DNA of 64,000 nucleotides from Chimonanthus salicifolius (taxonomy: Eukaryota > Streptophyta > Magnoliopsida > Laurales > Calycanthaceae): positions 7,984,025 through 8,048,024 of the forward strand of contig CM023542.1 in the NCBI GenBank assembly GCA_013350335.1, written 5' to 3'. This document shows, in pieces, positions 1 through 11,412 of the stretch. The notes under the pieces were generated by a model. It was not told the origin of the DNA and did no database searches. It saw only the letters and a list, made by a program, of their open reading frames with translations. How positions within the stretch are numbered: the stretch's first letter is position 1; each line of letters begins with the position of its first letter. Made by a program: the position numbers and the translations under genes.

Positions 1-1750
1 CCCCTGGGCATCAACCAAGTAAGAAGGAAATATGTATGTGTGTGCCATGCATATCTGGATGTGTGTGAGTACGTTCTAACTATATAACCCCTGGGCATTA
101 TATCACCACTGTTAGCGTTGGGGCAATGAGGCCCTTTGCTCCTAGTTGACACCTTTTTTTTTCTGAAAGGTTCCCTCCTAGTATACACATTTAACCCCCA
201 TGAATTGGATCATCACCCACTTTGACCCCATCCTAATGATCTCACCATCAACTTGGAGCTTATTCAAAAACACTATTTTAAAATAATCCAAACTTTGAGA
301 CCTTAAAAGACATGACTTACACTTATCCAATCAAGATGATTTTTGTTAGGCACTCTATTTAGACAAGGACCTTTACCCAACAACCCATCCACATGGGCCC
401 AAGGCCCCACATAGGGGTGTTCACATGGGTGCATAAATATTTAATGCACATCTATGTAAATTCTTTCAATAGCAAAGCCACCCTCTATTCAACTCAAAAA
501 CTTGAAAAACCTTTACCTCCTGTGAACTGTCAAGCACCCTAATTTTGAAACCATACAGTTGATATGCATTTTTACATTCAGATCCTTTTGTTGTTGACAG
601 TGAAACTTGGAAACCCTGATAACAAGGATTGGGTTGACTGGATCAAGGAAAAATTTCTCTCACAAGATCTAATACACATCCCATGTTTTGGACTGCTCTC
701 TAGTCAGCCCTACAAAAGGGGCACACTTAAAAAAAGTGCACTCAACTGTCCTATACATAGAGTTTGCACAATGCAAGCTACTAATGGAGCCATCTGATGC
801 CATGGGGAGGCCGACTGGAAATCACCTTGAATGGATCACTATGAAATAGTTCTTAAGGCCCCAAAGATCAACAATTGAGAGGATGCAAAAACCACAATTT
901 CAAATCAAATGGTTGGTCTCACTCTTGATGATTGGGTGTCACATAACAATTAGAGGGCCTTTGGTTTGGTCCATAATAAGCCCAAGTTAGTCCACTTGGG
1001 TGAATCACACACACAGTGCTTTAGAAGGAGGATTGGTCACTCCAAACAGCAAACCGCTTTTGAGTGGGCACCAGTCAGTTATAGTGGATGGGATGGAAAC
1101 ATCTTCGGCTGGACTAGAGGCAGACGACATTTCAGCTCCAACCCCCAATCTGAATCCTTAATTGTTTGATTCAAAAAATATAATGCACTTTCAAGGCTCA
1201 CATATTTTAGGGTTCCCAAGAAAGGGAAAAAAAAAAGTTCTCAAAAGCCAATGTATTCAAAAGGGGCATGTATTAGAGGTGGGTCCCACCTACTCTTGAA
1301 ATTTCCATCACATCTTTCAATACCCCCACCTGAATTCATCCCTACTCTCTCTCTCTCACCGTCAACACATATGAGAGAGATACTTTCACAGTTTCACCTC
1401 TCTTTCTCTCTCTAAACACGTATGAGAGACACTTCCACCTGGGCAATGCTGCTCGTATGGATACAGAGGTTTGGAAGATCTGGATTTCCTTTTCTTTTTG
1501 GAGGGTGCAGAAGGGGTTCATTGACAAAGGGTAAAATGGTGACACTGGTCCACTGTCACTAGGCAATTTCATCTTTCAGTGGTGACACAAAAATCAAGAA
1601 AACGCATCCCTTCTACTGAAGAAATGAAACATTTCTAGATTCGATTCCAACTGACGTGAACTAGTGAAGTGGCATTTATTTGAAGCAAGTTAAACATTGC
1701 ATGTTAAAGATAAAAATTGCAATTACATAGATCCTAAGTCAGAAGTATAC
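1..1750. other. Intron 4 of the glycosyltransferase gene
   Basis: No coding exon was recognised here on either strand. The stretch is ordinary AT-rich DNA with CT-rich runs at about 1346-1420. Because the donor at 1750 opens an intron and the conserved C-terminal exon is absent, I read it as intron sequence, with the last exon outside the window. Confidence 0.6.
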
Positions 1751-3497
1751 CTCATAATGTTCTGAGACCTTATTGGAAAAAACACAAAATGAGGTTCTAT
1801 CTTTAGCCCGACTTGTGCAACAGAATTGCTCTCCATGCTGACCAGCCTTTCAACCACTCTCGTCAGAAGATTAGCCCCATTCCACTTTAAACGAGTATCA
1901 TCATAAGTTGAATAAAACTCACTGAGGCACTCCATTATGAAAGGGCTGCAATAATGTTCTGCAATTGTTGAGTTGGAAACCAAAAAATCTCAAAAAATAT
2001 ATAATATAGAATGAGAGTAAACCTCAAAGACGGGAGGAACAAATGGAGGTGGTAGTCCATGTACAGATACCAGTCTTTAAGGAATAGATATGCATCAAAA
2101 TGTAAGGTTATCCTCGAAAAATTATCAAATTAATCTTGCTACACAAGCACATTATATTCATCCAATACTCGCCTTAGTCAAAATCAATGTCAAAGAAAAG
2201 ACAACAAGAGATGGTAAATAAATAAACGAAAATAGGTTATCAAGCATCAACATGATAAAAACTTCCATAATATGTTACAAAAGCAACAGAAGTCCTCTCT
2301 TGCAATTCCATGGCCCACCTCCAATAGGTATTGACGTGATGATAAATATACTATATTTGGTAAAAGAAGCAATAGAAAGAGATGAAACAATGTCCAGGAC
2401 ATATCCAAGGAATGTCAGAGAAAACCTTATACCATCAAACTATAATATTTTTTTTTTGAAACATTAATGATTTGATTCCATTAAAAAGAAGAGGCTACAA
2501 GAGAAGGATCGAGGTATAGGAGAGTTATACCCAGATCAATAAGAAGGAGGAAAAGAAACAAGAGAGATAAGAAAAAACATGAATATATAGAAAAAATACA
2601 ACAAAACAATCCTCATCTACTGAGGGGACTCCAGCTCCCCTAACTCCCAAGGCTGGTGAGATGAAAAGGTTTCCAAAGTTGGCCCTTTCTTAAGAACACC
2701 AACTTTCGCCAAGAAGTCTGCTACATTGTTTGTTGAACGAGGTGTGTGAGTGAAGGTGATGTCACCCTACCTGCACAGCCTCTAAATATCCCTAGCAATA
2801 CATACCGACCTCCAAATGTCTCAATCATCAAACTATAATATACCAGCAACAAAACTACGAGGAATTCTAAACCAGTAATTACCATATATATTATCAGATC
2901 CCTTGTCCATAAATAGCATCCAAAGATGTATTGGGTGGGGGGGACCATCAAACTATAATACACCAGCAACAAAACTACCAGGACTTTTAAACTAGTAACT
3001 ACTAATGGAATTACCATATATATATTATTAGAGTCCTCGTTCATAAATAGCATAGAAAGATGCATCGGGGAGAGGAGGGAGGTGGAGGTGGAGGTGGAGG
3101 TGGAGGTGGAGGGGAGGAGAGAGGAGGAGAGGAGAAAGAGGATGGAGCGGTACACAGTTGGGAGATCATCAAAATAGAATTTTAAGCTCAAGCAACCTGT
3201 TTGAGTCCATAAAAAATTCAACCATTCAATTTGAAAGTAGACATGATAAGCTACAAGTAGACCAGATTTCAAACCAAAACAATTTCTAACCACTTGATCT
3301 TGGTAGTCAAATCACCAAGAATCTTTAAGAAGACGAGTCTGGTGGTTTCAACCACTAAAATCAAGTGGCTGAAATTGAACTTCGGGTTGAAATTTGGCCC
3401 ACTTATAGTTCACAAGTCTAACTTCAACCTGAACGGTTAGTTTTTTTGATGAATTTATGAAAAAAATTAAAAAAAAAAAAAAGGAAAAATGGACTAT

Positions 3498-3549
<52 letters not shown>

Positions 3550-6500
3550 GGCTAGACAAGCTAAAAGCCTGACGGGTGTCACAGGCTTATTCAATTCGTC
3601 CAAGCCTGCCCATTTACCTAAACAAGCTCACGAAATGAACTCGAGCCAGCTTGTCAAGCTATTATATATGTTCATGCATGTTCATCTACGACGGTTCCGC
3701 TCAGGTTTAGTCGCATAAATATGCTTAGTAAGTTCTTTCCCCTAACCCTAAATTCTTAATGAGCTATCTTAATATTAACATAATGTTTCAAAAAAAAAAT
3801 CTTAATATTAAGATAGCTTTTGTTGTTGACTAACCTAGCAAAACTCCTACTTGGTTCTCTTTCATATTTCTCTCAAAGAGACTCAATTATCCTCTCCCAC
3901 AATTACATAGTGTGAATCATGAGTTCAATAGCACAATAAATTGCACAATTTTGAAAACCTACTTTCTCTTTGTAGAAATGGACCATAGTACTTTTGCATC
4001 ACTCATTGGGCATTCTTTTCGAGATTAAAATTTTGTTGAATAATCTATAATTTCACTGAGTACAATTGAAACCTCAATATGGATAACATCAAGTCCTAAC
4101 ACTTTATGTTTCTTCATCTTTTTCAAGGTTAATTTTAATTACTGTTTCATTTACTTTGCCTACCATCCTTCAGTTGCTACCCTTTCCATGTGAATTTCAC
4201 TTTAAATTCCATATTCAAAATATCTTCAGTTGCTATAAAATCAAGAACTCTTCCCTCTCTTTCTTAGCTACTTTATAACTTCCCTTGTCTTCCTTACTTC
4301 CTAGTTGTACATATAAGTCATTATAATTTTTGCATTTAGCTTTATTTACATTTTTGTGAGCAACTTTTTATGCTATCTTATGACTTATAAATAAAATATT
4401 CACCCCCAATATTAGGTTCTTGAAGTACCTGTGCCTTTCAAATGCCATCACAGCACCATTAAAAGTAGAATTCCCAGTTAGTTGATCCTCCACGGCAATT
4501 GAATTTTTAAATGAATGCAATGGCTTCAATACAATAACATCAAAATCAAGATATAGTCCACCATACCTGGATCAACAAAAAATAAAAAAAAAACCAATAA
4601 AAAAAAAAAAAGACATATTCTAGAAAGTGGAAAAAAATTATCATGTCAGACATGGGTAAAAGACTATTAACCAGAGCTAGCATGTTCACTTAGCACATCC
4701 ACACTCTCATGCACAGCAAAAAAATATATATACATACAAACACAGACACACATGCATGCATATTGTGTCTTTCCCCTACAAACCCTTAGTTGCGCACCCT
4801 CCATGTGGGGCCTACCAAAGCCCACGTGGATGGGTTGGTTGGAAATGACTTTGCTTGAATATGGTGCCTACCAAAATCTACCTTGATAAGATAAGCATTT
4901 TTTGAAACAAACACGAAAATATATTAATAAGAAAGAAAAGGTACAACTTTTCAAAAAAAAAGAAAAGAAAGAAAGAATGAAAAGGTACAATACAAAGCTT
5001 AGTACAAGAGATCTAAACTAGGGGAACATAACATCTCACTACACCCATTCTTAATATAGGAACAACGGTTGTGATTTGCTTCCATCTTATTGAGCTACGC
5101 AAACATAAATTTAGAAATTTCAACTATGCTTGAGCAAATATCTTCAACAAACCACACGAGGCTTGCGGGCAGTTTCGTGCACTCGTGGGATTAGTCTCAC
5201 CTCCAACATAGTTGTGGATACCCATGTGCTCAAATATATATCCAACAAAATTCATTTCAAATTAACATATAACTTTATGAGTCCAAAAAATAAGAAAATC
5301 CATCCAAAAATGTCTAAACATAGAAAAGGATTTGTTTTTGAAAGATGGAAATTTTATTACTGAATAAAGGAGAGAAATTTTGTGCAAAAAATGCTGAAAA
5401 AATACGATAAGGGATTTTAGGATTGGATTTGGTAAGTTGAAAGGATTTTTTTCCACTCTAATCATGTTATTATCTAAAAAAAGGGAAAAATCAAGTAAAA
5501 CTGACTAGAGAACAAAAAATCGAATTTTATGATTAAATTTGGTGAGCTTTAAGGATTTAGCCCACCTTTTTCATGTTAGAATTTAAAAAAAAAATCTACG
5601 AAAAAATAAATCAACAAATGACCCTATACAACGTGTAAAGCACATACTATAACTAGTCACCAATAAACGATCAAACATTTAACTAGCCACATGGGTGTAG
5701 CTCAACTAGTTGCCTCCCGCCTCAGGAAGCAGGAGTTGTGAGTTCGATCCCCCATGGCCTAACCTTGGTGTGCCTTAGGGGTAGTAGGCTCATCCGTTGG
5801 GGTTTTTGTAGGACTGTGTTTGAGTTTCCCACATGTTACGTTAATCCCAAAAAAAAAAAAAGATCAAACATTTCTCCAAAATAGAAAGAATGAGAAATTG
5901 TCAAACAGACTAATAAGCTTAGGAGACAATCTAGGTCACTGGTTCTAGTCCTCCTTAACCAATCAGCCAAACATGTATTCTATATACTTACTTGTAAAGA
6001 GCAGCAAGCCGCATGAGCTCACTGTAATGTAAAATGTAATGGTTTGTCTTTCTCCATTCATGCCATACTGATGCAAATGCATGTGTGGGAGTATCCTTCA
6101 ACAGCTCATCAAGATTTGGCATGACAACAACAGTTTTAAAGCTGACAAACACATAAAGCTAGCTGGTCAATCAGTTTTCCCATCAATAACTCATTAATTA
6201 ATAGTTAGACATTTGAAATAAAAGAAAGTGTAGAACCTCTCAAATTTTCCACCTATAAAATCAAAGGAAATACAAGGGGCAGCTCCAAGATGGCTTTGGC
6301 AGTAGGCAATGATCATTTCTTTCTTTCTTTTTTAAACAGATAAGGTAAGGGATTTTTTATGTTTTTGACAAAACACCAAAAACAATACAAAAGATAACAT
6401 AAAAAATTATATCAATCATCACCTATTAATCTATCATATCGTTCTTTAGCAATTCACTCCAGGTTTTAACGGCCTCCATCTCCTCCTTATTCCATATACT

Positions 6501-9500
6501 TGTAACCTTCCTCCTTTCTTCTTCTTCTTTTTCTTTTACAGGAGTTGTTTCTGTTCTCCTAAATACAGGCCCAGCTCACACGGTTTTCAAGAATATCTCT
6601 ATAAACGACATCTTGCATGTTTGAAAAGAATGTGTTGATTTAGCTTAGCCTTTTTCTTTCTGTTCTTTTTGCCAGTTGTGGCTTCGTGAGTGTTTTTGGT
6701 TGCGGGCTTTTTGTTTCGCCGTGTTGTCTCTTTCATTCTTTGTATTTGCACCTCTGGTGCTTCTTTCTTTCTAATAGATTAACCATTTCAAAAAAAAAAA
6801 AAATACAGGCCCAGCTCACCTTAAACATCTTTACCTTATTTTCTTATCTATTACAAATACATTTGAAGTCTCTCTAATACGTTGTTTTCTATCTTCTAAT
6901 ATTATGCCTATCATCCATCTTAGCACAATCATCTATGTTACTATTACCTTATCCACTATCCTTGCCTGGCCGGATTTCTGTTTCAAGGCCTAATCAAGGT
7001 GTTAGCATTTCTGATATTTGCAGAGATTAGGCTTCAGTAGATCATGTAAACAACGTTGGGATTCCTCCGTTGCAAGTGGACTGGTCTCCCCCTAATCTGG
7101 GTCAGTTGAAGTTAAATTTTGATGGGAGTTGTGAGAGAGACTGATAAAGCTGGTTTTGGTGAATTTGAGGCTCTTGCATGTCTCCCTTGCAGGTCCTCTT
7201 CTGGGGTGTTCTGCTATTGAAGCAGAGTTGTTTGCTCTTTGGAGAGACGTGCAAGAGATGGAGAAAATTGGGTCTCGAGGTGATATTCTTGAAGGGGATT
7301 CTCTGGTGATCACAAGCTCGGCCTCGGGCTGCTTATGTCCGTGGAGATATTTGGATAAAGTCAAGATGATTCTCACTCCACCAGAGAGTCTGGTTTCTCT
7401 GTTGTTGTGTGGATCCCTAGATTTGCTAATTCCTTAGCTGATGAGAAGGCTAAGCAGGGCCTTTCTCTCCCTGCTGATATAGTGGACAATCTTTAAGATT
7501 TTTTTGTGTTTTGTTCTTGGTTGGTGGCAGGCTTTGGCCTGGTTTTGTGGCCTCCTGGTTTGTAAATCTTCTTCTTTTTGTGAATAAAATAGTTACCTTT
7601 CAAAAAAAAGAATCCTCTTCGCCCCCAGTTGCACCCAATAAAGCATTGTCAGTCTATAACAGATTTATATAATTTCCCTTTTAATCAACATGGGACTCTT
7701 ATATTGCACAATACCCCACTAACCTGCCTACACTTTATCTACCCCACTCCCACCCTATTGACTATATCTAAATTTGATCCTACACATGATTCAACATTTG
7801 CAACCAAGTACATGAACTTATTACTGTGGAGGTCATTTCCAACTTTAATCAAATAATCCTCCCTATTCTACATTCTACTAAGGTTATACTCAATAGGTAA
7901 GTGATCTTCGCAATGGCAGATATCAGTGAATGACAATTTAGAAATGTATGACTTGAATGAAAACTCTGTTGTTTTCCAAAAGGGTAGAAAAAGAACAAGA
8001 AAAGGAATGCAATATAATTTGTTCTGAAACATGACTCCATAAATCATGTTCACAAACCTTCCCAAGCATTTACATCTACATGACAACTCCTAGTCCTCAA
8101 ATCCTAGGCAAGGTTTAAGAGAAGGCCTTTCAATTTGGATTGCTTTGTTTTGCCATACCTATTAGGATCATGCTTAAGGTTTACCAAAATACAAATACAG
8201 ATCTCCTGTTAGTGATGAAGAATGAATCAATATCCTCAACAAATGCAGGATAATTAACTAGATAGTAAATGACAGAGTCCATGAATCATATTATTATCCA
8301 ATCCAGATTAAATAATGAACGAAAGGGAATCACACTTAAGACTGTAGAGCTTTAGACATAGTACGATCAAGTGCATTTCACAGGTTTTGTCAACCAAAAC
8401 AAACATAATTTCAATATTTCATTATACTTAAAAGCAATGCATGCAATGTCCCGTCAAAAATGTAAACTAAAACTAAAAGTGACAGTCAAAACTGGGATAA
8501 TAGGGTTCATAAAATTGCCGAAAAGACAAAATAAGAAAGTTAAAATCTTACCCATCCTTTACAAAGTCAGAGAAGAAATCAAGGTCAATCGTTTCTGAAA
8601 ACACCACAACGCAAGCATCCCGGTGATGGTACAAAAGACTCTCAAGGCTTCTCTGGTGCCTTACACAGAATGTCCACGGTGGAGAATTCCACACCATGAA
8701 AAACCGCAGTGAGCATTCACCATGCCGGAAGAATTCATCCATGAATTGAGAAAAGGACAGATGAGGATCCAAGCCTGGAAAATATCCCCATCGTTGCCCA
8801 TCAGCATATATATGCTTTTCTAACTGAATATCCATCTCACCTTGAGGATTCAACTTCTTAGCATTATTTCCAGAACTTTTATCATCGACAGTCCTTTTGA
8901 TTGGTTTCTTCACATCAATTCGAACCGGTAAATCACCAGTAAATGGGATCTTCTTGATTTCTGTCTGAATCAGTTTCTGCAAAAGTTTATCACCTGTCGT
9001 CAAGGTTGTGACACCGGGCATGTCGGGGTCTTGCAACAGAGGATTGTTCAATGGATTCAGAGCTTCCAGACTGGACCGGAACATCTGATATCTTCTCAGG
9101 TAATTCCCCTTCTTCTCAAATGACGGAGCCCACCCGTCTCTCAGGGCCCCGCCACTGCCCTTTCTCAGCAACAGAGCATCCTCCACCCCTTTAATCTCAT
9201 CCAATTTCCAAATGCCTTTACCCAATGGCTGATCATCAGATGCAAACACGATCACACTTTGATCCAGCTCCGAGTCAGTCATCGGCCGCTTGTCGAATGC
9301 TTGTCGAATTACACCAGTCACGTGATCCCAGAAAAAACCAGCATTCTTCTTCTTCCACCCTTCGATGACGGCATCATCATAATCCTCTTCCGTTCTGATG
9401 CCATCGAGAATCTGGTGCTCATCAATGGAAACTCTGCCAGCTTCGTCATTGGCCTCATGATCTAGACCGTCGTTACGATCTCCGCCGGAATCCTCTTTCT

Positions 9501-9642
9501 CAGAGGCCGAGAAATGGGAGTGGGAGGAGGAGGCGAGGCTGCTGTAGAGGACGTTGACGGATAGGAGGAGGAGGAGGAGAGCGGCCACCGCGGCGCAGAG
9601 TTGCGCCCTACCAAAGCGGGGCCTACGACCGGAACGTAACAT
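1751..9642 (-). CDS. Alpha-1,4-glycosyltransferase, At4g19900-like (3' end off window)
   Basis: Predicted Golgi type II glycosyltransferase with a DXD sugar-binding motif (Gly_transf_sug plus Gb3_synth type, as in Arabidopsis At4g19900). Coding exons on the minus strand are 8552-9642, 5992-6141, 4429-4566 and 1751-1945. All junctions are GT-AG and phase 2, giving about 525 residues so far. Residues about 14-35 form a leucine-rich signal anchor after a short basic N-terminus; an acidic stem follows. The catalytic part begins near residue 310 (FFMVWNSPPW), and the DXD is D421-F-D423 in the YGGLYLDFD context across the exon 2/3 border. Exon 4 carries the family segment NGANLLTRV. I could not find the final C-terminal exon between 1 and 1750, so it is probably left of the window. 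The start is the first ATG before the anchor. Family membership is confident; the acceptor sugar is unknown. Confidence 0.9.
2448..2825 (-). mobile_element. 5'-truncated LINE 3' end with target-site duplication
   Basis: On the minus strand this ends in a poly-A (T run at about 2448-2457). It encodes a degraded C-terminal RNase H-like tail (frame with THTPRSTNNVADFLAKVGV, 2660-2760) typical of plant L1-type ORF2. A 16-bp direct repeat, CATCAAACTATAATAT, flanks it at 2433-2448 and 2826-2841. The element lies in intron 3 of the glycosyltransferase gene. Confidence 0.8.
2826..3060. repeat. Tandem duplication of about 120 bp
   Basis: The stretch from 2826 (CATCAAACTATAATATACC) recurs from about 2946, with shared text through the AAAACTAC and ACCATATATAT blocks. 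The LINE target site lies in the first copy, so the duplicated unit is host intron sequence. Confidence 0.7.
3081..3110. repeat. GGTGGA microsatellite
   Basis: Five consecutive GGTGGA units inside a purine-rich tract. Confidence 0.9.
3500..3549. repeat. CA/TA compound microsatellite
   Basis: A run of CA repeats passes directly into TA repeats. Confidence 0.9.
4893..5010 (-). mobile_element. Probable LINE 3' tail remnant
   Basis: On the minus strand the sequence reads as a poly-pyrimidine LINE-like 3' tail ending in TTTCAAAAAA, matching the tails of other LINE ends in this window. No coding part was recognised. Confidence 0.4.
5681..5861 (+). mobile_element. tRNA-derived SINE, family 1
   Basis: A SINE with a tRNA-like head: A box around TGTAGCTCAACTAGTTG (5695-5711), B box around GAGTTCGATCC, a body containing CCATGGCCTAACCTTGGTG, and an A-rich tail. 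A 12-bp direct repeat GATCAAACATTT flanks it at 5669-5680 and 5862-5873, so both insertion borders are defined. It lies in intron 2 of the glycosyltransferase gene. The same family occurs at 29,913-30,079 and, degraded, at 44,950-45,065. Confidence 0.88.
6580..6800 (+). mobile_element. Short 5'-truncated LINE insertion, 19-bp target duplication
   Basis: A 221-bp insert ends in a LINE-like 3' untranslated region (CACCTCTGGTGCTTC, then ATTAACCATTTC) and poly-A. It is bracketed by perfect 19-bp repeats AAATACAGGCCCAGCTCAC at 6561-6579 and 6801-6819. It lies in intron 1 of the glycosyltransferase gene and is probably young, because the duplication has no mismatch. Confidence 0.88.
7020..7608 (+). 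mobile_element. LINE ORF2 C-terminal remnant (RNase H-like) with poly-A
   Basis: Broken plus-strand frames read LKLNFDGSC near 7109, AIEAELFALW near 7215 and FANSLADEKAKQGLSLP near 7430. These are the successive motifs of the plant RNase H-like domain at the end of L1-type LINE ORF2. The 3' part ends AATAAAATAGTTACCTTTC plus poly-A. Frameshifts make it a dead copy. It lies in intron 1 of the glycosyltransferase gene. Confidence 0.8.
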
Positions 9643-9892
9643 CTTGGACTGGAGTGAGTTTCGGACGTTCCGTTGGAAAATCCGGCTTTAGAGGGGGGAA
9701 ACTGGTAAACAAATGCTTCATTCTGTGACAGCTTCGTGACAGTTTCTTCCTTTCTTGAGATCTGGGATCGTTTCAGTTGCATTTCCACTCAGCTATAGCC
9801 GGTAGGCCTACTCTCCGTTTTTTTTTTATTCAGAGATAGTTAAATGTTTTAAATATAAAATTTTATTAATTTATTTTTTTTGAACGGTATAA

Positions 9893-9903
9893 AATTTATA
9901 AAT
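9893..9903 (-). promoter_or_regulatory. Weak TATA-box candidate for the glycosyltransferase gene
   Basis: A minus-strand ATTTATAAATT lies about 250 bp upstream of the ATG. The surrounding DNA is very AT-rich, so chance occurrence is likely. Confidence 0.2.
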
Positions 9904-10501
9904 TTCGCTATCTAGTCTCTACAGATGATATTATATATAATAAAGTTATATTTTTTAAAAAGAAAGAATATATGTAAATTATTTAAATTTTTAATAAAAT
10001 CTGATCTATAAAAAAGCGAGAAGAAAGGTTGAATATAAACCTGCTTAGCGTACATCTCAAATGGGTTATTAGCAGTCTAAAAACATAAATAGTAGGGTCC
10101 AATATGACAAATAAATATAGAATCCCACTCAATATTTTGTCTATTAAAATATATTTGTATTATTTATAAAGATGCTTAAAATGTAAATTAAGATATTTTA
10201 TTTAAAGTAATTTGTAAATAAAAATATTTTTGATTATTTTAAAAAATTATTCTACCTCTAGTGACATACTATGAAATTCAACTTTTAATCAGTGAAATAG
10301 CAAAATCTAGATTTCATATTCAAATATTAGTAAATATATTTTAACATATTTTTTCAATGATGGAGAATTCAATAAGAAAGTTTTGAGTAAAACTTCATAT
10401 GCGTGCATTATCCTTCAAGCCACAAGCATCAAGAGATTAAATAAATAATAATATCGATAATACAATTGATATGGATAGTTTAAAATTCACTTAGTAAATA
10501 A
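9904..10501. other. AT-rich intergenic DNA
   Basis: I see no ORF, repeat border or motif worth naming here. It lies between the glycosyltransferase promoter and the Mutator-like element. Confidence 0.6.
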
Positions 10502-10510
10502 ATTGCACTT

Positions 10511-10855
10511 GGAGCGCGATCCTTCCACGGGCATTTTGTGTCCACAGACATGGGATTCGACTGTTACCGATTTTACCCTCTCCGTCCGTACCCTAATCAC
10601 GAGAAAAGTTACAACTCGGATCACCAAACCGGATACCTTAATCTCGCTTGGCAAATCGAATGCACCGATTACTAGAATGTCCCAAAACGGATCACAGACC
10701 GAATCCCTTGATGGCTTTTGGCAAGCCGAATTCATCGAATATAAAAAAAAACAGATCACCCACCGGATCCCTTAATGAAACACGGAGAGCCGAATTCACC
10801 GAATGCCAAAACGGATCACCAACCGGACCCCTTAATGGAACTCAGCGAGCCCAAT
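10511..10855 (+). repeat. Left terminal inverted repeat of the Mutator-like element
   Basis: It matches the reverse complement of 14771-15115 from GGAGCGCGATCC through the unique outer 130 bp and into the tandem part. The tandem units each contain a GGCGAGCCGAAT-like box and a CGGATCACC box. In the left arm such boxes start at about 10650, 10720, 10784, 10844, 10906 and 10980, a spacing of 60-74 bp, so the tandem run continues about 150 bp beyond the matched repeat. Confidence 0.88.
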
Positions 10856-11412
10856 ACAGGAATGTCCAAATACGGATCACCAACTGGATCCCTTAATTGC
10901 CTTTTGGCGAGCCGAATTTGGCGGTTGAGATATGAATGTCTAAAATCGGATCACCAACCGGATCACTTAGAAACATGTCGGCGAGGCGAATTTCTGTACA
11001 CCACTTAAGACCGAGCACTTGACAGTAGGTCTTTTCTTATACATTTCAATCACACAGGCGTTCAAAATCACTTTTAATTCAAATATAGATATTTTCAAAA
11101 CAGTCATAGCCTTCAAATATAGATTATGACATGTGAAAGCAAATGGCCTCAATCAGTTAGGCAATTTTTAGTGCTGTCCTGTTTTTTTTGGCCTGGTATG
11201 AAATGGGTTTTTTTAGTCATAATTTATCCATTGTACAAATTAGAATTTTGTAGAAAAAGAGGCACTGAATCACTAGTTGGCATTTATTCATCTGAAAATG
11301 AAAGGGAACAATTTTTGAACGATGCACATCAAAATATCATAAGAAAAAAAGTACTTTATATACAGAGGAATGATTGTAAAATTACAAAAAAAAAAAAGAA
11401 ACTCTGGAGACA

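Noticed and set aside
9462..9788. 108-codon minus ORF upstream of and overlapping glycosyltransferase exon 1
   Set aside because: Different frame, low complexity, no family; most likely leader sequence.
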